A stretch of 64,000 nt of DNA, from positions 1-64,000 of the forward strand of contig JANXVF010000059.1 in assembly GCA_025351785.1 (NCBI GenBank), in the 5' to 3' direction. The DNA comes from Flavobacterium sp. (GTDB lineage: Bacteria; Bacteroidota; Bacteroidia; Flavobacteriales; Flavobacteriaceae). The position numbers and the translations under genes are program-made. How positions within the stretch are numbered: the first letter of the stretch is position 1; the number at the start of each line of letters is the position of its first letter. The notes under the pieces were generated by a model that searched no databases, was not told the DNA's origin, and was given only the letters and a program-made list of their open reading frames with translations. This document shows positions 37,971 through 46,855 of this stretch, piece after piece.

Positions 37971-38027
37971 TTAAATGTAGAAAATACATTTATGAGTTTA
38001 TTTTAAGGTAGTATTTAAAAATCGATG

Positions 38028-38035
38028 CAAAAATA
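38028..38035 (-). promoter_or_regulatory. -7 element of the pyrG promoter
   Basis: TATTTTTG on the minus strand matches TAnnTTTG, 66 nt before the pyrG ATG. No TTG lies at the usual upstream distance. Confidence 0.4.
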
Positions 38036-38113
38036 CAATTATTTAGTGAATGTCCCTAAGTAAAAAATAAGCAATATTAGATTATCAAAAATGATTTTAA
38101 AATTAAATAATTT

Positions 38114-38341
38114 CTATTTGGGATAATGCTTTTTTATGTTTCGAATAAGCTCTTCAAGACCATTTAATTTCAACTCGTATATTAACTTTATTTGTTCGCC
38201 TAACTCTCCTTTTGGCAAGCGATTATTTTGAATCCATACTACATAATATTCTGGTAAATCAATTAGATATTTACCTTCATATTTGCCGTATGGCATTTTA
38301 GTATTTGCTAATTTTATGAGTTGTTTTTGTTGGTCGTCCAT
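38114..38341 (-). CDS. DUF3820 family protein
   Basis: This 75-residue protein has the DUF3820 core: KMPYGKYEGKYLIDLPEYYVVWI, then QNNRLPKGELGEQIKLIYELKLNGLE. The fold is a small unit also seen attached to exonucleases and putative quorum regulators, of unknown function. It has no cysteine cluster or signal. It lies 27 nt after the SRPBCC gene and is probably the last gene of the pyrE unit. Confidence 0.9.
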   Translation of the reverse strand: MDDQQKQLIKLANTKMPYGKYEGKYLIDLPEYYVVWIQNNRLPKGELGEQIKLIYELKLNGLEELIRNIKKHYPK

Positions 38342-38368
38342 TTTAAACTAAATTTTGACCATTATTTT

Positions 38369-38761
38369 TTATAGTTTAACCATATTAGTTGCTAAACTTT
38401 CTAGAAATTTTGATATAGGACCTTTAATCATCATGGCCATCATAGTGTTAAACTCTCCTTCAAATTGAAGTTGGATCTCACAAGAATCTTCTGAAATTGA
38501 ATCAATAAAAGCGACCAGCGAAAAAGGAAGTTTATCACTTGCAGCGTTTAAAACAACTTTAGAGTTTGGAGTCCCTTCTTTTAAACGCAACTTTATTTCT
38601 GGCATACCTTTTAATCCAAAATTAAAAATATCATTGCCAAGTACTTCAAACTTTAAAATTGTTTCGGGCATTAATTTTTCGAAATTTTTTACATCAGATA
38701 AGGCATCATAAATATATTTTGATGTTTTTTGGACTACTTGTTTTGGACTTTCTAAATTCAT
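38369..38761 (-). CDS. SRPBCC (START-like) domain protein
   Basis: Starting at ATG 38761 (MNLESPKQVVQKTSKYIYDALSD) it has 130 residues; a start at 38788 would run into pyrE. The pattern of an N-terminal strand, two helices (VKNFEKLMPETI), and a long beta sheet with a C-terminal helix (FLESLATNMVKL) fits the START/SRPBCC lipid- or ligand-binding fold. The ligand is unknown. It starts 11 nt after the pyrE stop, and I recall this neighbour in many Flavobacteriia. Confidence 0.82.
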   Translation of the reverse strand: MNLESPKQVVQKTSKYIYDALSDVKNFEKLMPETILKFEVLGNDIFNFGLKGMPEIKLRLKEGTPNSKVVLNAASDKLPFSLVAFIDSISEDSCEIQLQFEGEFNTMMAMMIKGPISKFLESLATNMVKL

Positions 38762-38772
38762 TTTGATTTTGT

Positions 38773-39417
38773 TTATGCTACATTCCAAACAGATGGATTT
38801 TCTCTCCAGTTTTGAAGTAATTTTTGTTCTTCTTCGGTTATATATTGTTTAGCTACCGCAAGATTAAGCAAATTTTCATAATTGCTTAATGTGTGTAATT
38901 CTACATTTGCATTTTTAAAATTTTCAATAGCAATATCAAATCCATACGAAAAAATAGCTACCATACCTTTTACATTTGCACCAGCCTCTTTCAAAGCATC
39001 AACTGCGCGTAAACTACTAGTTCCTGTGCTTATTAAATCTTCAACCACAACCACGTTTTGACCTTTTTGTAAAAATCCCTCTACTTGATTTTGTCTCCCA
39101 TGTTTTTTGGGTTCAGGTCTAACATATACAAAGGGTAAGCCCAGTTCTTCTGCAACTAGAATGCCTATTCCTATTGCTCCAGTTGCTACACCAGCAATTA
39201 CATCGGGTTTACCAAATTTAATTTCGATTTGTTTAGAAAATTCATCACGAATATAATTTCTTATTGCTGGAAATGAAAGTGTTAAACGATTGTCGCAATA
39301 AATAGGGGAGTTCCAACCCGAAGCCCACAAAAAAGGTGTTGACGGATTCAATTTAATTGCATTAATTTGCAATAATAATTCGGCTGTTTTTTCGGCTGTG
39401 TCTTTATTAAAAATCAT
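38773..39417 (-). CDS. pyrE: Orotate phosphoribosyltransferase
   Basis: The 214-residue enzyme makes orotidine 5'-phosphate in pyrimidine synthesis. It starts MIFNKDTAEKTAELLLQINA at 39417; an ATG at 39444 would overlap the divergent NUDIX gene and is less conserved. Motifs are FLWASGWNSPIYCDNR, VIAGVATGAIGIGILVAEEL, YVRPEPKKHGRQNQ and the PRPP loop VVVVEDLISTGTSSLRAVDAL. A TACATTTG promoter box ends 4 nt from the ATG. Confidence 0.97.
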   Translation of the reverse strand: MIFNKDTAEKTAELLLQINAIKLNPSTPFLWASGWNSPIYCDNRLTLSFPAIRNYIRDEFSKQIEIKFGKPDVIAGVATGAIGIGILVAEELGLPFVYVRPEPKKHGRQNQVEGFLQKGQNVVVVEDLISTGTSSLRAVDALKEAGANVKGMVAIFSYGFDIAIENFKNANVELHTLSNYENLLNLAVAKQYITEEEQKLLQNWRENPSVWNVA

Positions 39418-39421
39418 AGCG

Positions 39422-39429
39422 CAAATGTA
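39422..39429 (-). promoter_or_regulatory. pyrE -7 element overlapping the NUDIX start codon
   Basis: TACATTTG on the minus strand lies 4 nt before the pyrE ATG, and its complement contains the ATG (39425-39427) of the divergent NUDIX gene. A TTG lies 12 nt further upstream, shorter than the normal spacing. Confidence 0.45.
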
Positions 39430-40024
39430 TAAAGTTTTTGTCAACGATAAGCCACTTTTTTTAACAAATGAAGTTCATAAAGAAACTGATTTTCAATTAT
39501 TTCTTCTTGAAAGTGTTGATATTGAACAGCTTATTGTAAAAATGTTTAACAATAAAATTAAAAAGGCTTATCTATATTATCCTGATGAAAAAGAAATTCT
39601 AAAAAAATTAAAAGAACAAATTCCGGCACGAAAGGCAGGTGGAGGATTGGTTTACAACAAAAAAGGGGAAGTTTTATTCATTTTTAGAAACGGAAAATGG
39701 GATTTGCCAAAAGGTGGTGTCGAAAAAGATGAAGATATTGAATATACCGCCATCAGAGAGGTTGAGGAAGAAACAGGTGTAGGCAAATTATTGATTACAA
39801 AAAAGCTACAAAAAACGTATCATATTTTTAAACGAAACGGAAAATATCGTCTTAAAATTACGAATTGGTTTGAAATGACCTCTAATTTTGAGGGAACTCC
39901 AGTAGGTCAGGCTGAGGAAGGGATAGAAAAAGTAGCTTGGCTTAACCCTGAACAAGTAAAAGAGGCTATGAAAAACTCTTATGAAAATATTAAATTATTA
40001 TTTGAAGAAACTCCGGTTTTGTAA
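39425..40024 (+). CDS. NUDIX hydrolase
   Basis: The 199-residue protein starts at ATG 39425 (MYKVFVNDKPLFLTNE). An N-terminal region of about 65 residues precedes the NUDIX domain (66-195). The NUDIX box GGVEKDEDIEYTAIREVEEETGV fits GX5EX7REUXEEXGU. The domain begins AGGGLVYNKKGEVLFIFRNGKWDLPKGG. Substrates of the family are nucleoside diphosphates linked to another group; which one cannot be read. Its start codon is only 7 bp from the divergent pyrE start. Confidence 0.93.
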   Translation: MYKVFVNDKPLFLTNEVHKETDFQLFLLESVDIEQLIVKMFNNKIKKAYLYYPDEKEILKKLKEQIPARKAGGGLVYNKKGEVLFIFRNGKWDLPKGGVEKDEDIEYTAIREVEEETGVGKLLITKKLQKTYHIFKRNGKYRLKITNWFEMTSNFEGTPVGQAEEGIEKVAWLNPEQVKEAMKNSYENIKLLFEETPVL

Positions 40025-40056
40025 AACCAACTACCAACTGAAATTACTAGTATAGT

Positions 40057-40080
40057 GCAAAGTTAAATTTGTAACTTTGC
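40057..40080 (+). promoter_or_regulatory. Palindromic promoter of the DEAD-box helicase
   Basis: A perfect 9-bp inverted repeat, GCAAAGTTA (40057-40065) and TAACTTTGC (40072-40080), surrounds a 6-nt centre. Each arm contains a full TAACTTTG -7 box, one on each strand. The plus-strand box (40072-40079) ends 4 nt before the ATG at 40084. It could be a symmetrical promoter core or an operator. Confidence 0.5.
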
Positions 40081-40083
40081 ATC

Positions 40084-41430
40084 ATGAATAAAAATACACA
40101 TTCCACAAACTTATTGCTCAATTTAGGTATCGAAAACCTCAATGAGATGCAAGAAGTTTCACAAAATACTATCCTTAGCGATAGCAATATTTTATTATTA
40201 TCGCCAACAGGTTCTGGTAAAACTATCGCTTTTTTACTTCCAATATTTCAAATGCTTCGGGAAGAAGTAAAAACAATTCAATGTTTAATTTTAGTTCCGT
40301 CTCGCGAATTAGCTTTACAAATAGAACAGGTTTGGAAAAAAATGGGCACCAATTATAAAGTAAATTCTTGCTATGGTGGGCATTCTATAGAAACCGAAAT
40401 TAAAAATTTATCAAATCCTCCTGCTGTTTTGATAGGAACTCCTGGTCGTATTGCCGATCATATAGATAGAGGAACTTTTAAAACTGAATCTATCGAAACA
40501 TTGATTTTAGATGAATTTGATAAATCGTTACAACTTGGTTTTCATGAACAAATGTCGTTTATAATTTCAAAATTAAATAATCTTAATAAACGTATTCTAG
40601 TATCAGCAACATCTGATATTGAAATTCCAAAATATACACGAGTATTAAATCCTACAATTTTAGATTTTATTCCTCAAGAAATCAAAAACCAGAATTTATC
40701 AATTAAACGTATTGTTTCTACAGATAAAGACAAAGTAAATAGTTTGTTTCATTTGATTTGTTGGTTGCAATCAGAATCGGCAATCGTTTTTTGTAATCAT
40801 CGTGATGTTGCAGAGCGCGTTAATGATATTATGAACCAAAAAGGAATTTACACTACTTATTATCACGGTGGGATGGATCAAGAAGAGCGTGAACGCGCTT
40901 TGATACAGTTTAGAAACGGAAGTGTACGCTATTTAATTACCACAGATTTAGCTGCCCGAGGTCTTGATATTCCCGAAATGAAACATGTAATTCATTATCA
41001 TTTGCCTCTAAAACTAGACGAGTTTACCCACAGAAACGGTCGTACAGCTCGAATGTTAGCAACAGGAACAGCCTATATTATAACAAACGATACTGAGAAA
41101 AAATTGGATTATTTAGATTATGAAATACCAGTTTTAAATGTTGAAAATGCACATGTTTTACCAAAACCACCAGAGTATAAGACTATTTATATAAGCGGAG
41201 GTAAAAAAAACAAACTTAATAAAATAGATATTGTTGGGTTTTTTTCTCAAAAAGGAAAATTAGAAAAAGGCGATTTGGGACTCATAGAAGTTAAAGATTT
41301 TATTTCGTTTGCGGCAGTGAAAGCCAAAAAAGTTTCGGGTTTACTTACCGCAGTTCGTGATGAAAAAATGAAAGGTAAAAAATTTAAAATAGAAATTGCT
41401 AGACAAGTTATTAAACGAGTAGAGGAATAA
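40084..41430 (+). CDS. DEAD-box ATP-dependent RNA helicase
   Basis: The 448-residue protein has both RecA-like helicase domains: motif I LSPTGSGKTIAF, Ia VPSRELALQ, Ib GTPGRIADH, motif II in the variant form DEFD (LILDEFDKSLQLG), motif III SATSD, then HRDVAERVN, motif V TTDLAARGLDIP and motif VI HRNGRTARM. A C-terminal extension of about 80 residues with INKIDIVGFFSQKGKLEKGDLG and KVSGLLTAVRDEKMKGKKFKI resembles the DbpA RNA-binding domain, so ribosomal RNA is a plausible target. A palindromic promoter lies immediately before it. Confidence 0.94.
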   Translation: MNKNTHSTNLLLNLGIENLNEMQEVSQNTILSDSNILLLSPTGSGKTIAFLLPIFQMLREEVKTIQCLILVPSRELALQIEQVWKKMGTNYKVNSCYGGHSIETEIKNLSNPPAVLIGTPGRIADHIDRGTFKTESIETLILDEFDKSLQLGFHEQMSFIISKLNNLNKRILVSATSDIEIPKYTRVLNPTILDFIPQEIKNQNLSIKRIVSTDKDKVNSLFHLICWLQSESAIVFCNHRDVAERVNDIMNQKGIYTTYYHGGMDQEERERALIQFRNGSVRYLITTDLAARGLDIPEMKHVIHYHLPLKLDEFTHRNGRTARMLATGTAYIITNDTEKKLDYLDYEIPVLNVENAHVLPKPPEYKTIYISGGKKNKLNKIDIVGFFSQKGKLEKGDLGLIEVKDFISFAAVKAKKVSGLLTAVRDEKMKGKKFKIEIARQVIKRVEE

Positions 41431-41637
41431 GTGAGGATGCCTTTGTAATTATATATTTCTAAAATAACAGTAGTAAATGTCAAATTATAAGTTAACAATA
41501 TTAATATACACATTTTCTAGCCATTTTTTGGACTTAAGCCTAATTGCGGTAAGCATTTTAAAATAAATAAGATTATTTGAACCCAAAGGATTTATAATAA
41601 TTCGCAATTTCTATTTTCAAATTTGAATCTATAAATG

Positions 41638-41645
41638 TACTTTTG
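41638..41645 (+). promoter_or_regulatory. -7 element of the guaA promoter
   Basis: TACTTTTG matches TAnnTTTG and ends 3 nt before the guaA ATG at 41649. It overlaps a TTG at 41643 that could be mistaken for an earlier start. A TTTG lies 12 nt upstream within the palindrome TTCAAATTTGAA. Confidence 0.45.
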
Positions 41646-41648
41646 CCT

Positions 41649-43178
41649 ATGCAACACAACGTACTTATTTTAGATTTCGGATCGCAATACACACAACTTA
41701 TTGCTCGACGCGTTCGCGAATTAAACATTTTTTGCGAAATATTTCCTTTTAATAATTTTCCTAATGATTTATCGTCATACAAAGCTGTTATTTTAGGCGG
41801 TAGTCCATTTTCTGTTCGTTCCTCTGATGCTTTAAAAATTGATTTATCACTTTTTAGAGGTAAAATCCCAGTTTTGGCTGTATGTTATGGAGCTCAATAT
41901 ATAGCTCATTTTTGCGGTGGCGAAGTAGCAAGTTCTGACATTAGAGAGTATGGTAGAGCTAATTTATCATTTATCAAAAAAGATGAATTATTATTTCAAA
42001 ATGTAGCTTTAGATAGTCAAGTTTGGATGAGTCATAGTGATACAATCAAAACGTTGCCTACAAACGGTGTAAAACTGGCTAGTACTAAGGATGTAGAAAA
42101 TGTAGCATATAAAATTGAAGGCGAAAATACATTTGCTATTCAGTTTCATCCAGAGGTGTATCACTCTACTGATGGTAAACAAATTTTAGAAAATTTTTTG
42201 GTCAATATTGCAAAAATAGATCAATCCTTTACACCAGATAATTTTGTTGAAAATACTATAAAAGAATTACAACAAAAAATTCAAAAGGATAAAGTTGTAC
42301 TAGGTCTTTCAGGAGGTGTTGACTCGACTGTTGCAGCCGTTTTATTAAACAAAGCCATCGGAAAAAATTTATATTGCATATTTGTAAATAACGGTTTGTT
42401 GCGCAAAAACGAATTTCAAAATGTTCTAGATCAATATAAAGGAATGGGCTTAAATGTAAAAGGTGTTGATGCATCAGCTCGTTTTTTAGAAGCTCTTGCA
42501 GGAATTTCTGACCCAGAAACTAAGCGCAAAACTATTGGTCGAGTTTTTATAGAAGTTTTTGATGATGAATCTAAAATTATAGAAAACGTAAAGTGGCTGG
42601 CACAGGGAACAATTTATCCGGATGTGATCGAATCAGTTTCGGTAAAAGGTCCGAGCGCTACCATAAAATCACACCATAATGTAGGCGGTTTACCCGATTA
42701 CATGAAATTGAAAATAGTAGAGCCTTTAAGAATGTTGTTTAAAGATGAGGTGAGACGTATAGGAAAAACACTTGGAATTGATGCAGAACTTTTAGGTCGT
42801 CATCCTTTTCCTGGTCCTGGATTGTCAATTAGAATTCTTGGCGAAATTACCCCCGAAAATGTACGAATTTTGCAAGAAGTAGATGCTGTATTTATCAACG
42901 GATTAAAAGAGCATAATTTGTATGACAAAGTGTGGCAAGCAGGAGCAATTTTACTTCCTGTAAATAGTGTAGGAGTAATGGGTGATGAGCGCACCTACGA
43001 AAAAGTTGTAGCACTTCGAGCAGTAGAATCTACTGATGGGATGACAGCAGATTGGGTTCACTTACCCTATGATTTTTTGATGAAAATTACTAACGAGATA
43101 ATCAATAAAGTTAAAGGAGTAAACCGAGTTGTATATGACATTAGCTCTAAACCACCAGCAACAATTGAGTGGGAATAA
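41649..43178 (+). CDS. guaA: GMP synthase (glutamine-hydrolysing)
   Basis: The 509-residue enzyme converts XMP to GMP. Its glutaminase domain starts [19 protein letters not shown] and has the nucleophile Cys in [17 protein letters not shown] and the His-Glu pair in [10 protein letters not shown]. The ATP pyrophosphatase domain has the P-loop [18 protein letters not shown], and the dimerisation domain ends PPATIEWE. The start at ATG 41649 is preferred to the TTG at 41643, which is part of the promoter box. Confidence 0.98.
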   Translation: MQHNVLILDFGSQYTQLIARRVRELNIFCEIFPFNNFPNDLSSYKAVILGGSPFSVRSSDALKIDLSLFRGKIPVLAVCYGAQYIAHFCGGEVASSDIREYGRANLSFIKKDELLFQNVALDSQVWMSHSDTIKTLPTNGVKLASTKDVENVAYKIEGENTFAIQFHPEVYHSTDGKQILENFLVNIAKIDQSFTPDNFVENTIKELQQKIQKDKVVLGLSGGVDSTVAAVLLNKAIGKNLYCIFVNNGLLRKNEFQNVLDQYKGMGLNVKGVDASARFLEALAGISDPETKRKTIGRVFIEVFDDESKIIENVKWLAQGTIYPDVIESVSVKGPSATIKSHHNVGGLPDYMKLKIVEPLRMLFKDEVRRIGKTLGIDAELLGRHPFPGPGLSIRILGEITPENVRILQEVDAVFINGLKEHNLYDKVWQAGAILLPVNSVGVMGDERTYEKVVALRAVESTDGMTADWVHLPYDFLMKITNEIINKVKGVNRVVYDISSKPPATIEWE

Positions 43179-43238
43179 AAAAAGTTCGCAGTGTTCTGTT
43201 TACAGGTATCAGTCTGAATTTGAAATAAATAAAAAGAT

Positions 43239-45239
43239 ATGTTTAAAAATAGTGTTTATATTGTAGTATTTATGTTCGTAAGTTCTGTTTTCGGACAGAA
43301 TTATACAAAGCATACAGTTATTAAGGGAGAAACTATCCTTCAAATTGCCCAGAAATATAAAGTTACTCCGTATGATATATATAAACTAAATCCGGATTCT
43401 CAAAGTGGGATTCAGCCTAATTCGGTTTTATTAATTCCAAATTCGATTGTAAATACTGTAACTAAATCTGAAATTAAACCTAAAATTTCAAGTAATGAAG
43501 TAAATTTGAAACCCAGTTCTAAACCTACTCAACAAACGAAAACACATATTGTTGAAGCCAAAGAAACACTTTACAGCATTTCTAAATTGTATAAAATTTC
43601 TATTGAAGAATTGCAAAAAGCAAATACATTTTTAATAACAGATGGATTAAAAATTGGTCAGAAGTTAGCAATTCTGGATAGCCAAGTTTCACAAATCAAC
43701 ACTTCAAAAACAATTGTAAACCCAACCAGTATAGTAAATTTTGAAAATCGTACTCACGAAGTTTTGCCCAAAGAAACTAAATATAGCATAGCAAAAAAAT
43801 ATGGATTAACTGTAGAAGAATTAGAAAAACAGAATCCTGAAATTTTAGTAAATCTTCCAATAGGGTTTATACTTAAAATCAAATCTAAAATAACAACTAG
43901 CGACGAAAGAACTATTTTAAAAATCGAATCACAGGAACCAAAAGCAAAACCCGAAAATATTCAAGCCAAAACAACCGATTATACTATAAAATCGGGTGAA
44001 ACAATTTACAGTTTAACACATCTTTTTAAGATTTCTGAAGCTGCTTTAATCAGTTTAAATCCCGAATTAAAAAACCAAGTAAAAGAGGGAATAACAATAA
44101 AAGTTCCTGCAAATAGCTCCTTTTCAAAAAATATCAAATCAGATATTTCTGATTTTTCAAAATCAATAAATACCAAATCGAGAAAAGAGCTAGTACTTTT
44201 TATTCCGTTTAACGCTTCTAAAATTCAAAGCGATTCGTTAATAATCATGTCTGACAGATTAAAAAAAGACAAATTTTTGAACATGACTTTAGATTTTTAT
44301 GCTGGATCTATGATGGCAATCGATTCTGCTAAAGTTTTGGGATTAAATATCAATGTAAAAATTTATGATTCTGAAGAAACTAAAAATACAACTACGGCTT
44401 TAAATACTATTGAAACAAATAATTTTAGCAATACTGATGCGGTAATTGGACCATTTTATCAAACAAATATAGAGAAAGTAGCCGAAGCTTTATCGTCGAA
44501 AAATATTCCTGTAATTTCGCCATTATCAAAAGAGGAAGGGAATTCGTACCCTAACTTATTTCAAACAATGCCACAAATTGATGCCACTAGAACTGCAATA
44601 TTTGATTATATGCATGAAAAAAACGGCAATATTATTGCTGTTATCGATCCGAAAAAGATAGCTGTAAAGCAGTATATTGAGGAATTTCAAAAAGATGTAA
44701 AACTTGTAGGATTAAATGATAAAGGAATTTTTATTGCCGATAGTATTAAGAAGCTTTTTGTAAAAGACAAGCTTAATTTTGTAATTATGGAATCTGAAAA
44801 AACAGGAACAATTGTTACAACTACTAGTGCAATGTTAAATTCATTAAAAGAATTTCAATCCCAATTAGTGATATTTGAAAATAATGAAACACTTGATTTT
44901 GAAGAAATTGATTTGTCTAGAATTACAAAATTAAAAATGATTTATCCTTCAATTTCTAAAGAAAGTAATGCTGACGATATATTAAAATTTGAAAGAGCTT
45001 TTAAAAAGAAAAATAAAATTTTGCCAAGTCAGTATGCTACCAGAGGTTTTGATGTTACGTTTGACACAATGTTGCGATTATCGCAGGATAAAAGTTATGA
45101 ACAAACAGTTATCGATTTTGCCTCGGAGCAAGTAGATAGCAAATTTGATTATGAAAAGAAAATTTCAGGAGGTTATACAAATAAAGGAGTATACATTCTT
45201 TATTATGATAAGGATTTTTCAATAAAAGAAGCAAAATAA
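43239..45239 (+). CDS. LysM-repeat protein with periplasmic-binding (type 1) domain
   Basis: The 666-residue protein has a signal peptide (FVSSVFGQN) and four LysM domains (about 24-70, 100-147, 170-215, 247-290; e.g. HTVIKGETILQIAQKYKVTPYDIYKLNP). A region of about 340 residues follows that looks like a type 1 periplasmic binding domain: LVLFIPFNASKIQSDSL, MTLDFYAGSMMAID, AVIGPFYQTNIEKVAEAL and NIPVISPLSKEE. LysM binds peptidoglycan, and the binding-protein fold usually holds amino acids or is used as a scaffold, as in LpoA. It may therefore link a ligand or enzyme to the cell wall. It lies 60 nt after guaA and shares a base with the OsmC start. Confidence 0.87.
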   Translation: MFKNSVYIVVFMFVSSVFGQNYTKHTVIKGETILQIAQKYKVTPYDIYKLNPDSQSGIQPNSVLLIPNSIVNTVTKSEIKPKISSNEVNLKPSSKPTQQTKTHIVEAKETLYSISKLYKISIEELQKANTFLITDGLKIGQKLAILDSQVSQINTSKTIVNPTSIVNFENRTHEVLPKETKYSIAKKYGLTVEELEKQNPEILVNLPIGFILKIKSKITTSDERTILKIESQEPKAKPENIQAKTTDYTIKSGETIYSLTHLFKISEAALISLNPELKNQVKEGITIKVPANSSFSKNIKSDISDFSKSINTKSRKELVLFIPFNASKIQSDSLIIMSDRLKKDKFLNMTLDFYAGSMMAIDSAKVLGLNINVKIYDSEETKNTTTALNTIETNNFSNTDAVIGPFYQTNIEKVAEALSSKNIPVISPLSKEEGNSYPNLFQTMPQIDATRTAIFDYMHEKNGNIIAVIDPKKIAVKQYIEEFQKDVKLVGLNDKGIFIADSIKKLFVKDKLNFVIMESEKTGTIVTTTSAMLNSLKEFQSQLVIFENNETLDFEEIDLSRITKLKMIYPSISKESNADDILKFERAFKKKNKILPSQYATRGFDVTFDTMLRLSQDKSYEQTVIDFASEQVDSKFDYEKKISGGYTNKGVYILYYDKDFSIKEAK

Positions 45240-45640
45240 TGACATCAAAAATAACATATTTAGGAAATCTTCGCACAGAATCTGAGCATATACAATCGGG
45301 TTCAAAAATTTTTACTGATGCACCGCTTGATAATAATGGTAAAGGCGAAGCTTTTTCGCCAACCGATTTAGTCGCAAACGCTCTTGGAGCTTGTATGTTT
45401 ACCATTATGGCAATCAAGGCTGAAACTATGAAAATAGATTTATCTCAATCGACAGCAACGGTTACAAAGGTTATGGGAGTAAATCCTAGACGAATAGTTG
45501 CGATTCAAATAACATTTGAAATGAATTTTGAAGCAGATAAAAAAATTAAAACAATTTTAGAAAAAACAGCTATGAATTGTCCTGTGCATGCGAGTTTACA
45601 TCCTGAAATTAAAAAAGAAATTATTTTTAATTGGAAATAG
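45239..45640 (+). CDS. OsmC family peroxidase-like protein
   Basis: The 133-residue protein shows the OsmC/Ohr fold. The first cysteine is in FSPTDLVANALGACMFTIMAI and the second in KTAMNCPVHASLHPE, the pair that reduces organic or fatty-acid hydroperoxides. The intermediate helix and the NYLGNLRTESEH-like start are typical of the YhfA-type subgroup. It starts within the stop of the LysM gene (TAATG), so they are co-transcribed. It is convergent with birA, with only 3 nt between the stops. Confidence 0.93.
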   Translation: MTSKITYLGNLRTESEHIQSGSKIFTDAPLDNNGKGEAFSPTDLVANALGACMFTIMAIKAETMKIDLSQSTATVTKVMGVNPRRIVAIQITFEMNFEADKKIKTILEKTAMNCPVHASLHPEIKKEIIFNWK

Positions 45641-45643
45641 AAA

Positions 45644-46375
45644 TCAATAAAGCATAACTATTTCTTTGACTGCAAAATGCTTAACGGTATCATTATCCAA
45701 AACAATTTCTAACTTTCCGTCTCGAGTTACCGTTTTTATTATTCCCATAAATCGATTTTTGTTACTATCTTCAAAAGCCATGGGTTTATTTATTTTAAAA
45801 AGTATCGAAATATAGCTTTTCCATAAAATCTCTATTTGATTTGAGGAAATTAACTCACAATTTTTTTTAATTTGAAAATATATTTTAGCTAATAAATCGT
45901 CAAGATTAAATTCTACATTCATAATATTTGCTAATGAAGATGCATTTGGAAGATTTAAAAATTCCTTTTGATTCACATTTAAACCAATTCCAACAATTGA
46001 CTCAATTTTTGTGTCAGTTTTAAAAGTATTTTCTATCAAAATTCCCCCTATTTTTTTAGTGTCTGACATAATGTCGTTTGACCATTTAATTGATAATTTC
46101 TGTAAATTATACTCTTCTAAGGCTTGAATAACGGCTAATGAAATTGCTACATTTAAATCAAAAATCTGATTTATATTACTCAAAATATCTTTAATCAAAA
46201 TACTCATTATTAAGTTTTTACCACTATCAGAAATCCAACTTGCTCCCATTTGACCTTTACCTTTTGTTTGGTTTTGTGCCGTTACAATTGTAAAATTTTC
46301 AACAAGCTTATTTCTAGATAATTGTTTCAAATAATCATTAGTAGATTCTATGGCATCGAGTTTGATGAGTTTCAT
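45644..46375 (-). CDS. birA: Biotin-[acetyl-CoA-carboxylase] ligase
   Basis: The 243-residue ligase attaches biotin to carboxylase carrier proteins. The catalytic domain has DAIESTNDYLKQLS, TAQNQTKGKGQMGASWIS (the biotinyl-AMP loop, here GKGQMG instead of GRGRRG), KWSNDIMSDTKKIGGILIENT and GIGLNVNQ. A small SH3-like C-terminal domain ends the chain. The N-terminal DNA-binding domain of E. coli BirA is absent, so it is a pure enzyme. It diverges from rsfS. Confidence 0.95.
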   Translation of the reverse strand: MKLIKLDAIESTNDYLKQLSRNKLVENFTIVTAQNQTKGKGQMGASWISDSGKNLIMSILIKDILSNINQIFDLNVAISLAVIQALEEYNLQKLSIKWSNDIMSDTKKIGGILIENTFKTDTKIESIVGIGLNVNQKEFLNLPNASSLANIMNVEFNLDDLLAKIYFQIKKNCELISSNQIEILWKSYISILFKINKPMAFEDSNKNRFMGIIKTVTRDGKLEIVLDNDTVKHFAVKEIVMLY

Positions 46376-46440
46376 ATAATTATTTTTGTAAAACAGTATT
46401 TAAACTTATGTTAAGCACCAAAAATAATCACAAATTTTGA

Positions 46441-46448
46441 TACCTTTG
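46441..46448 (+). promoter_or_regulatory. -7 element of the rsfS-ftsH promoter
   Basis: TACCTTTG is a full TAnnTTTG match 19 nt before the rsfS ATG. No TTG stands at the usual upstream distance. Confidence 0.5.
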
Positions 46449-46467
46449 CAAACTATATAAAATTTAA

Positions 46468-46839
46468 ATGGCTAAAAAAACAGTAAGTACCGATATATTA
46501 TTGGCAAACATAATAAAAGGAATAGAAGAGGTTAAAGGGAACGATATTGAAATACTCGACTTAAGAGATATAAATACAGCGGTTTGTGACTATTTTGTAA
46601 TTTGTAGCGGAACATCAAATACTCAAGTGAATGCTATTGTGAACTCGGTTCAAAAAATGGTTTCAAAAGAGTTAAAAGATAAACCTTGGCATGTAGAAGG
46701 TACTGATAATGCAGAATGGGTTTTGATGGATTATGTAAGCATTGTAGTTCATGTTTTTCAAAAAGAAATTCGAGAATATTATAACATAGAAGGACTTTGG
46801 GGTGATGCCAAAATAACTTCGATTTCAAACAAATACTAA
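46468..46839 (+). CDS. rsfS: Ribosomal silencing factor RsfS
   Basis: The 123-residue protein has the RsfS/YbeB/iojap signature: ANIIKGIEEVKGNDIEILDLRDIN, the AVCDYFVICSGTSNTQVNAI motif, PWHVEGTDNAEWVLMDYVSIVVHVF and the ending REYYNIEGLWGDA. It binds ribosomal protein uL14 (L14) and stops subunit joining when nutrients are short. It is first in the unit with ftsH, which starts 16 nt later, a gene order known from many Bacteroidetes. Confidence 0.97.
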   Translation: MAKKTVSTDILLANIIKGIEEVKGNDIEILDLRDINTAVCDYFVICSGTSNTQVNAIVNSVQKMVSKELKDKPWHVEGTDNAEWVLMDYVSIVVHVFQKEIREYYNIEGLWGDAKITSISNKY

Positions 46840-46855
46840 AAATTCATTATAGATA

